21,243 nucleotides of DNA from Anaerolineales bacterium UBA2232 (lineage in GTDB: Bacteria; Chloroflexota; Anaerolineae; UBA2200): the NCBI GenBank assembly GCA_002348045.1, contig DDYO01000157.1, positions 1 through 21,243 of the forward strand. Direction: 5' to 3'. Made by a program: the position numbers and the translations under genes. The notes under the pieces were generated by a model. It searched no databases and was not told the origin of the DNA. It saw nothing but the letters and a program-made list of their open reading frames with translations. How positions within the stretch are numbered: the stretch's first letter is position 1; the number at the start of each line of letters is the position of its first letter. Of the stretch, positions 14,706-21,243 are shown one piece after another.

Positions 14706-16394
14706 ATGAGCAAAGCGAAATACACGATTGGCGTGGATTATGGTACCGAATCAGGACGAGCCGTACTGGTGAATGTCGGCGACGGCCGGGAGATTGCGAC
14801 GGCGGTGCATCCCTACGGCGACGGCGTGATCGATGAAGTCCTACCCGGAACACACGTCAGGCTGCCCCCTGACTTTGCTTTGCAGAATCCGGCAGACTAT
14901 GTTGAAGTACTGAAAGTCACCATTCCTGCAGTCCTGCGCGATGGCGACGTCGATCCTGGCGACGTGATTGGCATCTCCACAGACTTTACGGCCTGTACGA
15001 TGCTGCCGGTGGATGGCGACGGAACACCGCTATGCATGCATCGAGAATGGCGCGAGAATCCTTATGCCTGGGTCAAGATATGGAAACATCACGCGGCTCA
15101 ACCTGAGGCCAACCGACTGAATCAGGTTGCGCAGGAACGAGGGGAGCGCTGGCTCTCGCGCTACGGGGGCAAGATCTCGTCGGAATGGATGATCCCCAAA
15201 ATCTGGGAAACTCTCAACAAGGCGCCCGATGTGTACCAGGCTGCCAGCCGTTTTATCGAGGCAGCCGACTGGATCGTACTGCAGCTCTGCGGAGAAGAAA
15301 AGCGCAATTCTTGCACGGCGGGCTACAAGGCTATCTGGAACAAGCGGGAGGGTTATCCGGGCGAGGACTTTTTTGGTGCCCTGGACCCTCGGCTGCGGCA
15401 CGTGGTGGACGACAAGCTTTCGCGTCACATCTATCCGTTGGGCCAAAGGGCAGGAGGGCTGACCCATCGGATGGCCGAATTGACAGGCTTGCCCGCCGGG
15501 ATTGCCGTGGCCATAGGGAATGTCGACGCGCACGCCTCCGTTCCTGCCGCGACGGTGGTTGAACCTGGCACCATGGTCATCATCATGGGCACCTCCAACT
15601 GCCACATGGTCCTCGGTACCGAGGAACGACGGGTGGAGGGCATGTGCGGCGTGGTCGAGGACGGTATCATACCCGGTGTGTTCGGCTTTGAGGCAGGGCA
15701 ATCCTGCGTGGGTGATCACTTTGCGTGGTTTGTGGACAACTGCGTGCCTGCCCGGTACGAAGAAGAAGCTCGAGCCAAAGGCCTGAGCGTTCATCAACTG
15801 CTGGAGCAGAAGGCGTCTCTGCAGCGGCCGGGTGAGCACGGCCTGGTAGCTCTGGACTGGTGGAATGGCAACCGGTCTGTTCTTGTGGACGTGGATCTGA
15901 CGGGTCTGATGCTAGGCGCTACCCTAGCCACCAGGGCCGAGGACATGTACCGCGCTCTCATTGAGGCGACTGCGTATGGAACGCGCGTGATCATTGAAGG
16001 CTTTGAAAAGGGCGGGGTTGCGGTGAATCAGATCGTGGCTTGCGGCGGCTTGCCTGACAGGAACCGCCTGCTGATGCAGATCTACGCGGACGTAACGGGC
16101 CGTGAGATCCGAGTGGCAGCTACATCCCAGGCCGGTGCCTTGGGATCGGCCATGTTCGCAGCAGTGGCCGCGGGCAAAGCCCCTGGAGGGCACGCTTCGA
16201 TCGTTGAGGCAGCCAGACACATGGCTCGGCTCAAGGACCTGGTCTACCGTCCGGATCCCAAGGCCAAAGCCGTCTATGACAAGCTGTTTGCCGAGTACCT
16301 CAAGCTGCATGACTACTTTGGGCGCGGCGAGAATGACGCGATGAAGCGCCTGAAGGCGCTACGCCAGCAGGTACTGGCTGGGACCCTGGCCTAG
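14706..16394 (+). CDS. araB: Ribulokinase (FGGY carbohydrate kinase family)
   Basis: At 562 residues this matches bacterial L-ribulokinase in length. It starts with the FGGY/ASKHA phosphate-1 motif [12 protein letters not shown] (9-20). Ribulokinase-specific stretches follow: [22 protein letters not shown] (89-110), [10 protein letters not shown] (127-136) and [12 protein letters not shown] (154-165). The C-terminal half has the second ATP-binding motif ([10 protein letters not shown]) and the adenosine region [20 protein letters not shown]. It phosphorylates L-ribulose, and in this family often D-ribulose or other ketopentoses, to the 5-phosphate. AGGAG lies 10 bp before the ATG at 14706; an in-frame ATG at 14622 would add 28 non-family residues. 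It stands between the isomerase and the epimerase, in the order of an arabinose operon. The family call is secure. Confidence 0.92.
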   Translation: MSKAKYTIGVDYGTESGRAVLVNVGDGREIATAVHPYGDGVIDEVLPGTHVRLPPDFALQNPADYVEVLKVTIPAVLRDGDVDPGDVIGISTDFTACTMLPVDGDGTPLCMHREWRENPYAWVKIWKHHAAQPEANRLNQVAQERGERWLSRYGGKISSEWMIPKIWETLNKAPDVYQAASRFIEAADWIVLQLCGEEKRNSCTAGYKAIWNKREGYPGEDFFGALDPRLRHVVDDKLSRHIYPLGQRAGGLTHRMAELTGLPAGIAVAIGNVDAHASVPAATVVEPGTMVIIMGTSNCHMVLGTEERRVEGMCGVVEDGIIPGVFGFEAGQSCVGDHFAWFVDNCVPARYEEEARAKGLSVHQLLEQKASLQRPGEHGLVALDWWNGNRSVLVDVDLTGLMLGATLATRAEDMYRALIEATAYGTRVIIEGFEKGGVAVNQIVACGGLPDRNRLLMQIYADVTGREIRVAATSQAGALGSAMFAAVAAGKAPGGHASIVEAARHMARLKDLVYRPDPKAKAVYDKLFAEYLKLHDYFGRGENDAMKRLKALRQQVLAGTLA

Positions 16395-16430
16395 TCCCTG
16401 CGGTGGGTGGGGCGAAAGGACGGATGCTGG

Positions 16431-17072
16431 ATGCTGGAACACCTGAAGGAAGAACTGCTCTGGTTGCATCTCGAGCTGCCCAAGAATGGCCTGGTCAGGT
16501 GGACGGGCGGCAATGTCAGCGCGCGGGACCGCGAGACCGGGCTCGTCGTGATAAAGCCCAGTGGCGTGCGCTACGAGAAGCTGCGGGCCGAGGATCATGT
16601 TGTCGTTGACCTGGAAGGCAGGGTGATTGAAGGGCGACTGAAGCCGTCCTCGGATACCGCGAGCCATCTCTATGTCTATCGGCATCGGCTCGATGTCAAT
16701 GGAGTGGTGCACACTCATTCTCCCTACGCCACGGCCTTTGCGGCCCTGGGCCGACCGATCCCGATTTGCCTCACGGCGATGGGCGACGAGTTCGGATGCT
16801 CCATTCCGTGCGCTGGATTTGCCCTCATCGGCACCGAGGCGATCGGCCAGCAGATTGTTGAGAATATCGGAGACTCTCCTGCAGTCCTGCTGAAGCAACA
16901 CGGCGTGTTTGCCGTCGGCTCGACCGCGGAAGCAGCGGTGAAGGCAGCCGTCATGGTGGAGGATGCCGCGCTCACGGTCTGGATCGCCCTGCAGATGGGC
17001 CAGCCTGAGGAGATTCCAGCCGATGAGGTGGCCAAACTGCACCAGCGATACACGCAAGTCTACGGCCAGTAG
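16431..17072 (+). CDS. araD: L-ribulose-5-phosphate 4-epimerase (class II aldolase family)
   Basis: This 213-residue protein is a class II aldolase/epimerase with AraD features. GGNVSAR (26-32) and KPSG (42-45) bind the phosphate; SSDTASHL (73-80) is the loop typical of ribulose-phosphate epimerases. H94 and H96 (HTHSPYATAFAA) and H157 (KQHG) are the zinc ligands. The protein ends in YGQ, like E. coli AraD, whose catalytic tyrosine is the Tyr of that tail, so Y211 probably serves. It converts L-ribulose 5-phosphate to D-xylulose 5-phosphate, feeding the pentose phosphate pathway. Fuculose- or rhamnulose-phosphate aldolase is less likely given SSDT and the YGQ tail. The ATG at 16431 has AAAGGA 10 bp upstream. 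It is 36 bp after araB and clearly in the same transcript. Confidence 0.88.
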   Translation: MLEHLKEELLWLHLELPKNGLVRWTGGNVSARDRETGLVVIKPSGVRYEKLRAEDHVVVDLEGRVIEGRLKPSSDTASHLYVYRHRLDVNGVVHTHSPYATAFAALGRPIPICLTAMGDEFGCSIPCAGFALIGTEAIGQQIVENIGDSPAVLLKQHGVFAVGSTAEAAVKAAVMVEDAALTVWIALQMGQPEEIPADEVAKLHQRYTQVYGQ

Positions 17073-17104
17073 CGCGAGTTGGCCTCTAATTCAGACGGAG
17101 AGCC

Positions 17105-17162
17105 GCGCCGGGACCTGTCAGAAAGGGAACGTGGCCGGCGCTGCCCACCAGTTGTCTGACGG
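17105..17162 (+). promoter_or_regulatory. Interlocked inverted repeats before the aldehyde oxidoreductase gene
   Basis: The 144-bp gap holds two overlapping inverted repeats: GCGCCGG (17105-17111) with CCGGCGC (17135-17141), and CTGTCAGA (17115-17122) with TCTGACGG (17155-17162; one G-U pair). Their arms alternate, so only one stem can form unless they make a pseudoknot, the geometry of an alternative-structure leader. The gene start lies 55 bp further on, with a GGAG site at 17205-17208. There is no resemblance to a riboswitch class I know, and the match could be chance in GC-rich DNA. Confidence 0.25.
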
Positions 17163-17216
17163 TAGCGGCGCCCGGAGCGACCATCCCATCACCGCAGCCA
17201 CAACGGAGTTCAAGAC

Positions 17217-19292
17217 GTGAAACCCAAGACGACCAGGCTCCCACGTTTCAAGCCCCTGCTGGGATGGGTCAACCGCTTGTTGAGGGTGGACCTCACAGAG
17301 GGCCGCATCTGGGCGGAAGAGACCGAATCACGATTGCCGGACTTCCTGGGCGCACGAGGACTGGCAGCCAAGGTCATCTGGGATGAATACCCGCAGCCAG
17401 TAGGCGCTTTCGATCCGCGCAATCCCTTCATGGTGATGCCAGGCGCGCTTACCGGCACGATCGCTCCCTACTCCGGGCGCACCAATGTGTGCGCGTTCAG
17501 CCCACAAAGTGACCCCTACAACTGGTTTACCCGCGCCAGCATTGGGTCTGACTGGGGTGACCGACTCAAGAAGGCTGGCTATGATGGTGTAGTGGTTACT
17601 GGCACGAGCGATACGATGGTGCACGTCCTGATCCGCGATGATGAGGTGAGCATCCTGCCGGCGGAGGAGTACCGCGGTCTTGACTGCCTCGCGGTTCAAC
17701 AACGGATCAGGGCAGATCACGGTCAGCAGGTTCGCACCCTCAGCATCGGTCCTGCTGGCGAGCGTCTCTCTCGCATCGCTACTGTTCAGACTGCCAGTAC
17801 TTCTGTGGCTGGACAGGGCGGCTTTGGCGCGGTCATGGGGTCCAAGGGGCTGAAAGCTTTGTCGGTCGTGGGCTCGGGTCGCGTACCGGTGGCCGATCCT
17901 GAGCGTTTGACCTGGCTCTTTCGCGCCGTCGGCGAGGAGGCGCGCACTCACCCTAATCGGCGGCGCGACTTGGCTGCTCGGAACGATGAGCTGGCCAAGG
18001 AGGGGGGTGGCAAAGCGCGGTTGTACGCGTGCACGGCCTCCTGCCCGACCCCCTGCAAGTTCGCCTATTCGGACGTTCCGGGCAGCGCCGGCGAGTCCAA
18101 GCTCTCTGGCGTCCTGAGTTGCGTTAGTCACTGCTTTTCTGGCGGACGGAGTCCCACCTACGACTGGAACCTGGGGTTTGCGGCCGGGTTTCAGCAGAAC
18201 ATGCTGGGCAATCGCCTGGGACTCAACCACTGGGATTTGCTGATAGGAATCATTCCCTGGCTGCGCATGGCCAAGGCTCGGGGTGAACTGGCCGAAATCA
18301 ATGGCTACCCCATTGATCTGGATTCGCCCGAGTTCTGGTCGCGGATGCTGCATGACATGGCGTACCGGGAAGGCGATGGCGACGCACTGGCGGAAGGCGG
18401 TTGGCGCGCCGCTGCCCTGCTGGGAGTCAGCCAGGAGCTGGTGCTGCGCTACTACACCGGCTGGGGCTACGCAGGGCACTGGGATGGGCATGGCGATTTT
18501 GTCAACCGCATCGTATTTCCCTTCTGGCTGGGCGGCATGTTGCAGTGGGCGATGGACACCCGGGATCCCATCAGCAGTATGCATGGCTACGTGCAGCACG
18601 TCATGCACTGGGGGCCCTTGGGAAGGAACGTGGTGTCCTGGGATCAGATGCGGAACATCAGTCAGCGGGTGTACGGGCGTTCGGATGCTCTTGATCCGCT
18701 CAGTGGCTACGAAGGCAAGGAGGTGGCTGCTGCTCACCACCAGATCCGCGCTATCATGCAGGACTGCCTGCCCACTGATGACCAGGTCTTCCCTCTGTTC
18801 TACAGTCCCAACTCGCCGGACCGGTTTTGTCGGGTGACTGACATCGATGGGCCGGACGTGGATGCGGCTATCCTTCGAGCGGGTACAGGCCTGGATTGGG
18901 ACACAAAGGAGTTTATGCGGGCCGCCGAGCGGGTTGTGAACCTGGAGCGAGCCATTGTGGTCCGCCATTGGGGGCGTGATCGGGCCATGGACGAACGGGT
19001 TCTGCCTGCCTTCGAGTACGAAGAGAACTGGGTCAATCCCGAAATCGGATCACGCCAAAGCTTGACGCGAGAACCCGCCAGGAAACTGATGGACGACTAC
19101 TATCGGCTGATGGGCTGGGATGGAGACACCGGATGGCCCACTGCAGAGCGGCTCGCCGAACTCGACCTTGGATCGGTGCACGAACCGATGGTTTCGGGTG
19201 CGATGGCGGCCCGGCAGTCCCTGCCTGCCCTCAGCCCTGCGCCGCGGGTGACAGACTGGCATGCTTCGGCTGAGGGGGACACGACAGGTTAG
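17217..19292 (+). CDS. Aldehyde:ferredoxin oxidoreductase family protein (tungsten/molybdenum-type)
   Basis: The 691-residue protein is an AOR-family enzyme. It has the N-terminal pterin-binding landmarks LGARGLAAKVIWDE (44-57) and GRTNVCAFSPQS (87-98), and GQGGFGAVMGSKGLKAL (199-215), a strong AOR signature. The 4Fe-4S ligands appear to be C272, C276 and C280 (CTASCPTPC, spaced C-x3-C-x3-C rather than the classic CxxCxxxC) plus C517 (MQDCLPTDDQ), the usual fourth position. These enzymes oxidise aldehydes to acids with ferredoxin, using a tungsto- or molybdopterin, in anaerobes. No dedicated small ferredoxin partner is adjacent. The substrate could be a sugar-derived aldehyde or the semialdehyde left by the hydroxyproline pathway. 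The GTG at 17217 has GGAG 8 bp upstream. Family certain; metal and substrate unknown. Confidence 0.9.
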   Translation: MKPKTTRLPRFKPLLGWVNRLLRVDLTEGRIWAEETESRLPDFLGARGLAAKVIWDEYPQPVGAFDPRNPFMVMPGALTGTIAPYSGRTNVCAFSPQSDPYNWFTRASIGSDWGDRLKKAGYDGVVVTGTSDTMVHVLIRDDEVSILPAEEYRGLDCLAVQQRIRADHGQQVRTLSIGPAGERLSRIATVQTASTSVAGQGGFGAVMGSKGLKALSVVGSGRVPVADPERLTWLFRAVGEEARTHPNRRRDLAARNDELAKEGGGKARLYACTASCPTPCKFAYSDVPGSAGESKLSGVLSCVSHCFSGGRSPTYDWNLGFAAGFQQNMLGNRLGLNHWDLLIGIIPWLRMAKARGELAEINGYPIDLDSPEFWSRMLHDMAYREGDGDALAEGGWRAAALLGVSQELVLRYYTGWGYAGHWDGHGDFVNRIVFPFWLGGMLQWAMDTRDPISSMHGYVQHVMHWGPLGRNVVSWDQMRNISQRVYGRSDALDPLSGYEGKEVAAAHHQIRAIMQDCLPTDDQVFPLFYSPNSPDRFCRVTDIDGPDVDAAILRAGTGLDWDTKEFMRAAERVVNLERAIVVRHWGRDRAMDERVLPAFEYEENWVNPEIGSRQSLTREPARKLMDDYYRLMGWDGDTGWPTAERLAELDLGSVHEPMVSGAMAARQSLPALSPAPRVTDWHASAEGDTTG

Positions 19293-19365
19293 CCATGCCT
19301 GTTGCCTGTACTCTCGGCGGGCAGCCTTTCCGCATGACACGGAATGATCTCTGGAGGAACAAGTA

Positions 19366-20163
19366 ATGCACCCATTCGCGAGCCTGGACGTTCCCATTGG
19401 GAGCATCGGCATTCACTGGTTTGGGCAGAACTCCTTTGCGTTGAAGGATGCAGAGGGTACGACGTTGTACGTTGATCCGTACTTTCCCAGTGAGCGACCA
19501 TCGGAAACATTCATCCATAGCGAGAAACCAATCCAAGAAGCAGATCTGCCGGTAGACTATGCTGTTCTCACGCATGATCACTGGGACCACATCGACGTGG
19601 AGACCCTATCGCGTGTCTTGGCGGCCTTTCCGAAGGCGCGGTATGTGGGCCCGCGGGAGTGTATGGAACGGCTGCGCAAGGCCGGCTTCTCCGATGAGCT
19701 ACTGCTCACTGTGAAGGCCGGTCAGAGCGTCCAGCTTGGTTCAGTTGTTGCCCATGCGGTGTGGTCCAAGCCGATGGCGGGTTTGCCTGAGCATGGCATC
19801 TCTCCGCCCAATGTTGAGCATCTTGGCTATGTGCTGGACATGGACGGCGTGCGCGTGTACATCACGGGTGACCTGGTCAACCCGTTCGCCGAGATCGACG
19901 AGTTGATACAGCCAGTCCTGGATCTGCGCCCGGACATTGGCCTGCTCACCACCCATCCAACCGAGGGGGAGTTCCCCTTTTTCGAGGGGTCGGTGCAGAT
20001 GGCGGTCCGGCTGCAACTGAAAGCTGCGGTACCGGCTCACTATCAGCTCTTTGTGAAGCGCAACTATGATCCACAAGCTTGGGCCGCTGCCTTTCCCAAG
20101 AAAAGGCCCAAGCCACTGATCATCCCCTACAACACGTCCATCGTCTATACGAGGGATGTGTGA
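19366..20163 (+). CDS. Metallo-beta-lactamase-fold hydrolase, UlaG-like
   Basis: This 265-residue protein shows the metallo-beta-lactamase metal motif HxHxDH at 70-75 (THDHWDHID), an Asp in YITGDLV and a late His in VPAHYQLF as further ligands. The opening, IHWFGQNSFALK...LYVDPYF, is typical of the UlaG / metal-dependent hydrolase (YtnP/UPF0173-like) branch. E. coli UlaG is an L-ascorbate-6-phosphate lactonase, and a lactonase would fit a sugar-acid pathway with the dehydratase 28 bp downstream. However, the branch also holds many uncharacterised proteins, and UlaG itself is longer (about 350 residues), so the call is to fold and likely lactone or ester hydrolysis only. GGAGG lies 8 bp before the ATG. 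It is cytoplasmic, with no signal peptide seen. Confidence 0.8.
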   Translation: MHPFASLDVPIGSIGIHWFGQNSFALKDAEGTTLYVDPYFPSERPSETFIHSEKPIQEADLPVDYAVLTHDHWDHIDVETLSRVLAAFPKARYVGPRECMERLRKAGFSDELLLTVKAGQSVQLGSVVAHAVWSKPMAGLPEHGISPPNVEHLGYVLDMDGVRVYITGDLVNPFAEIDELIQPVLDLRPDIGLLTTHPTEGEFPFFEGSVQMAVRLQLKAAVPAHYQLFVKRNYDPQAWAAAFPKKRPKPLIIPYNTSIVYTRDV

Positions 20164-20191
20164 ACACTAATACAAAAGGAGTTGTGCAACA

Positions 20192-21243
20192 ATGAAGATA
20201 ACTGATATCAAGGCATTCCCACTTTTGGCTGGACGTGACGTCTTGGTGGTGAAGGTGGAGACTGACGAGGGGATCTACGGCGTGGGTGAGGGCGGATGCT
20301 CGTCGCGGGAAAAGGCCGAGGCGGCAGTCGTTAACCATTATCGAGAGTTCCTCTTGGGCATGGACCCGATGCGCATCGAGCACATCTGGCAAAAGTGCTA
20401 TCGCAGCAACTATCACGAGGGGGGCCGGGTACTGAGTGGTGCCATCAGCGCGATAGATATTGCTCTGTGGGACATCATGGGCAAAAAGCTCGGGGTTCCG
20501 GTCTATCAACTGCTCGGCGGGGCGTGCCGAGATCGTGTGTGGGCTTTCCGGACGAGCAGCGTGGGTGTGGACGATCCCCTGTGCCTGGAGGAATGCCAGC
20601 AGTTTGTCGAAGAGGGCTGGCCCTGCCTCCGTGTCCATGGTTCGCGGTCTATCCCGCGTTGGGCCCAAGCACTCTACGATGCCGATCCCGACAAAGTGAA
20701 TATGTACGAGCCGAGAGCCTCCATTGCGGAGACGGCGGACATGTTTGCTGAGCTCCGATCAAAGATCGACCGCCACGTGCCCATAGGTCTGGAGTATCAC
20801 CACCGGCTCAATGTGGCGGAAGCGGCGACCTTCTGCCAGTCGCTGAAGCCAGGTATCATGGCCTTCCTGGAAGAGCCCATACGCGACGAGTGCCCTCAGG
20901 CCTATGCCGCGCTCCGGCAGATGACCAACGTTCCCTTTGCCATCGGCGAAGAATGGTCCAGCAAGTGGCAGGCCCTGCCCTACATCGAGCAGAACCTGAC
21001 GAACTTTGTACGCTTGGACGTAAGCAACATCGGGGGACTGAGCGAAGCCCGTAAGGTTGCTGGGTGGGGGGAAGCTCACTACATCGACATCATGCCCCAC
21101 AACCCGCTGGGACCCGTCTGCACAGCAGCGACGGTACATCTGTGCTTTGCCACGAACAACTACTCGTGGTTCGAGTTCAATCCACGCATCAATGAAAGTG
21201 CACCCGATGTCTTCCCGGTCATGCTGGAACGTAAGGGGCCGTA
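20192..21243 (+). CDS. Enolase-superfamily sugar-acid dehydratase (D-galactonate dehydratase-like), 3' end missing
   Basis: The frame is open from the ATG at 20192 (AAGGAG 11 bp upstream) to the window edge, 350 codons, so the C-terminus is cut. The N-terminal capping domain is followed by a mandelate-racemase-type barrel. Metal ligands appear to be E201 (GLEYHHR), E227 (FLEEP) and E253 (IGEEW), with H203 and H303 (MPHNPLGP) as acid/base residues. The spacing 201-203-227-253-303 equals that I recall for E. coli D-galactonate dehydratase (183-185-209-235-285), a strong hint at aldonate dehydration to a 2-keto-3-deoxy acid. The first ligand is normally Asp but Glu here, and the usual KxK region reads RVHG. 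The neighbouring lactonase-like hydrolase and the aldolase remnant upstream fit an aldonate pathway. The fold is secure; the substrate is unproven. Confidence 0.85.
   Translation, partial: MKITDIKAFPLLAGRDVLVVKVETDEGIYGVGEGGCSSREKAEAAVVNHYREFLLGMDPMRIEHIWQKCYRSNYHEGGRVLSGAISAIDIALWDIMGKKLGVPVYQLLGGACRDRVWAFRTSSVGVDDPLCLEECQQFVEEGWPCLRVHGSRSIPRWAQALYDADPDKVNMYEPRASIAETADMFAELRSKIDRHVPIGLEYHHRLNVAEAATFCQSLKPGIMAFLEEPIRDECPQAYAALRQMTNVPFAIGEEWSSKWQALPYIEQNLTNFVRLDVSNIGGLSEARKVAGWGEAHYIDIMPHNPLGPVCTAATVHLCFATNNYSWFEFNPRINESAPDVFPVMLERKGP

Noticed and set aside
17328..18968. 546-codon open frame on the minus strand opposite the aldehyde oxidoreductase
   Set aside because: It is the antisense shadow of a well-supported AOR gene; its translation is Arg/His/Ala/Val-rich with no recognisable domain.
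1..21243. CRISPR arrays, tRNA/rRNA genes, insertion sequences, attachment sites
   Set aside because: I saw no direct-repeat arrays, tRNA-like cloverleafs, transposase or integrase motifs, or flanking target-site duplications on reading both strands by eye.

Overview
The window holds one long, entirely plus-strand catabolic locus of about 60% GC by eye, cut at both ends. No taxonomic marker is present. The solute-binding lipoprotein has a Pro/Ala/Thr-rich linker after its lipid-anchored cysteine, of a style common in Chloroflexota (Anaerolineae-like). Iron-sulfur redox enzymes and an aldehyde:ferredoxin oxidoreductase point to an anaerobic or microaerophilic life. The phylum is an inference; the gene families are much firmer.

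Region 1 (1-6541) is an imino-acid module. It starts with four subunits of a dye-linked (hydroxy)proline-dehydrogenase-type complex: the end of an FAD/NAD(P)-type subunit, a 2x[4Fe-4S] protein, a small BFD-type [2Fe-2S] protein and a DAO-type FAD subunit. Next come two DHDPS/NAL-family lyases flanking two tandem proline-racemase-family proteins that keep both catalytic cysteines. This set matches the known trans-4-hydroxy-L-proline route: 2-epimerisation, oxidation of cis-4-hydroxy-D-proline, then deamination/dehydration to alpha-ketoglutarate semialdehyde. No aldehyde dehydrogenase of the usual kind lies in the window.

Region 2 (6651-11696) is a complete branched-chain-amino-acid-type ABC importer: lipoprotein, LivH permease, a LivM permease fused to the LivG ATPase in one chain, and LivF. 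A very strong hairpin follows the binding-protein gene.

Region 3 (11747-21243) is a sugar and sugar-acid module. It contains a D-2-hydroxyacid dehydrogenase, a decayed HpcH/HpaI aldolase remnant, a FucI/AraA-superfamily isomerase, an AraB-like ribulokinase, an AraD-like ribulose-5-phosphate 4-epimerase, a tungsten-type aldehyde ferredoxin oxidoreductase, an UlaG-like metallo-beta-lactamase-fold hydrolase, and an enolase-superfamily dehydratase that runs off the right end. Isomerase, kinase and epimerase together form an L-arabinose (L-ribulose) to D-xylulose-5-phosphate route.

The most interesting reading is that hydroxyproline and arabinose catabolism sit together because both come from one material: plant hydroxyproline-rich glycoproteins (extensins and arabinogalactan proteins), in which arabinose is O-linked to hydroxyproline. 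This is a hypothesis. Other points worth a second look are the unusual active-site motifs in one lyase and both racemase-family proteins, the aldolase pseudogene, a sharp codon-usage switch near position 1010, and the possibility that the aldehyde ferredoxin oxidoreductase supplies the missing semialdehyde oxidation step.
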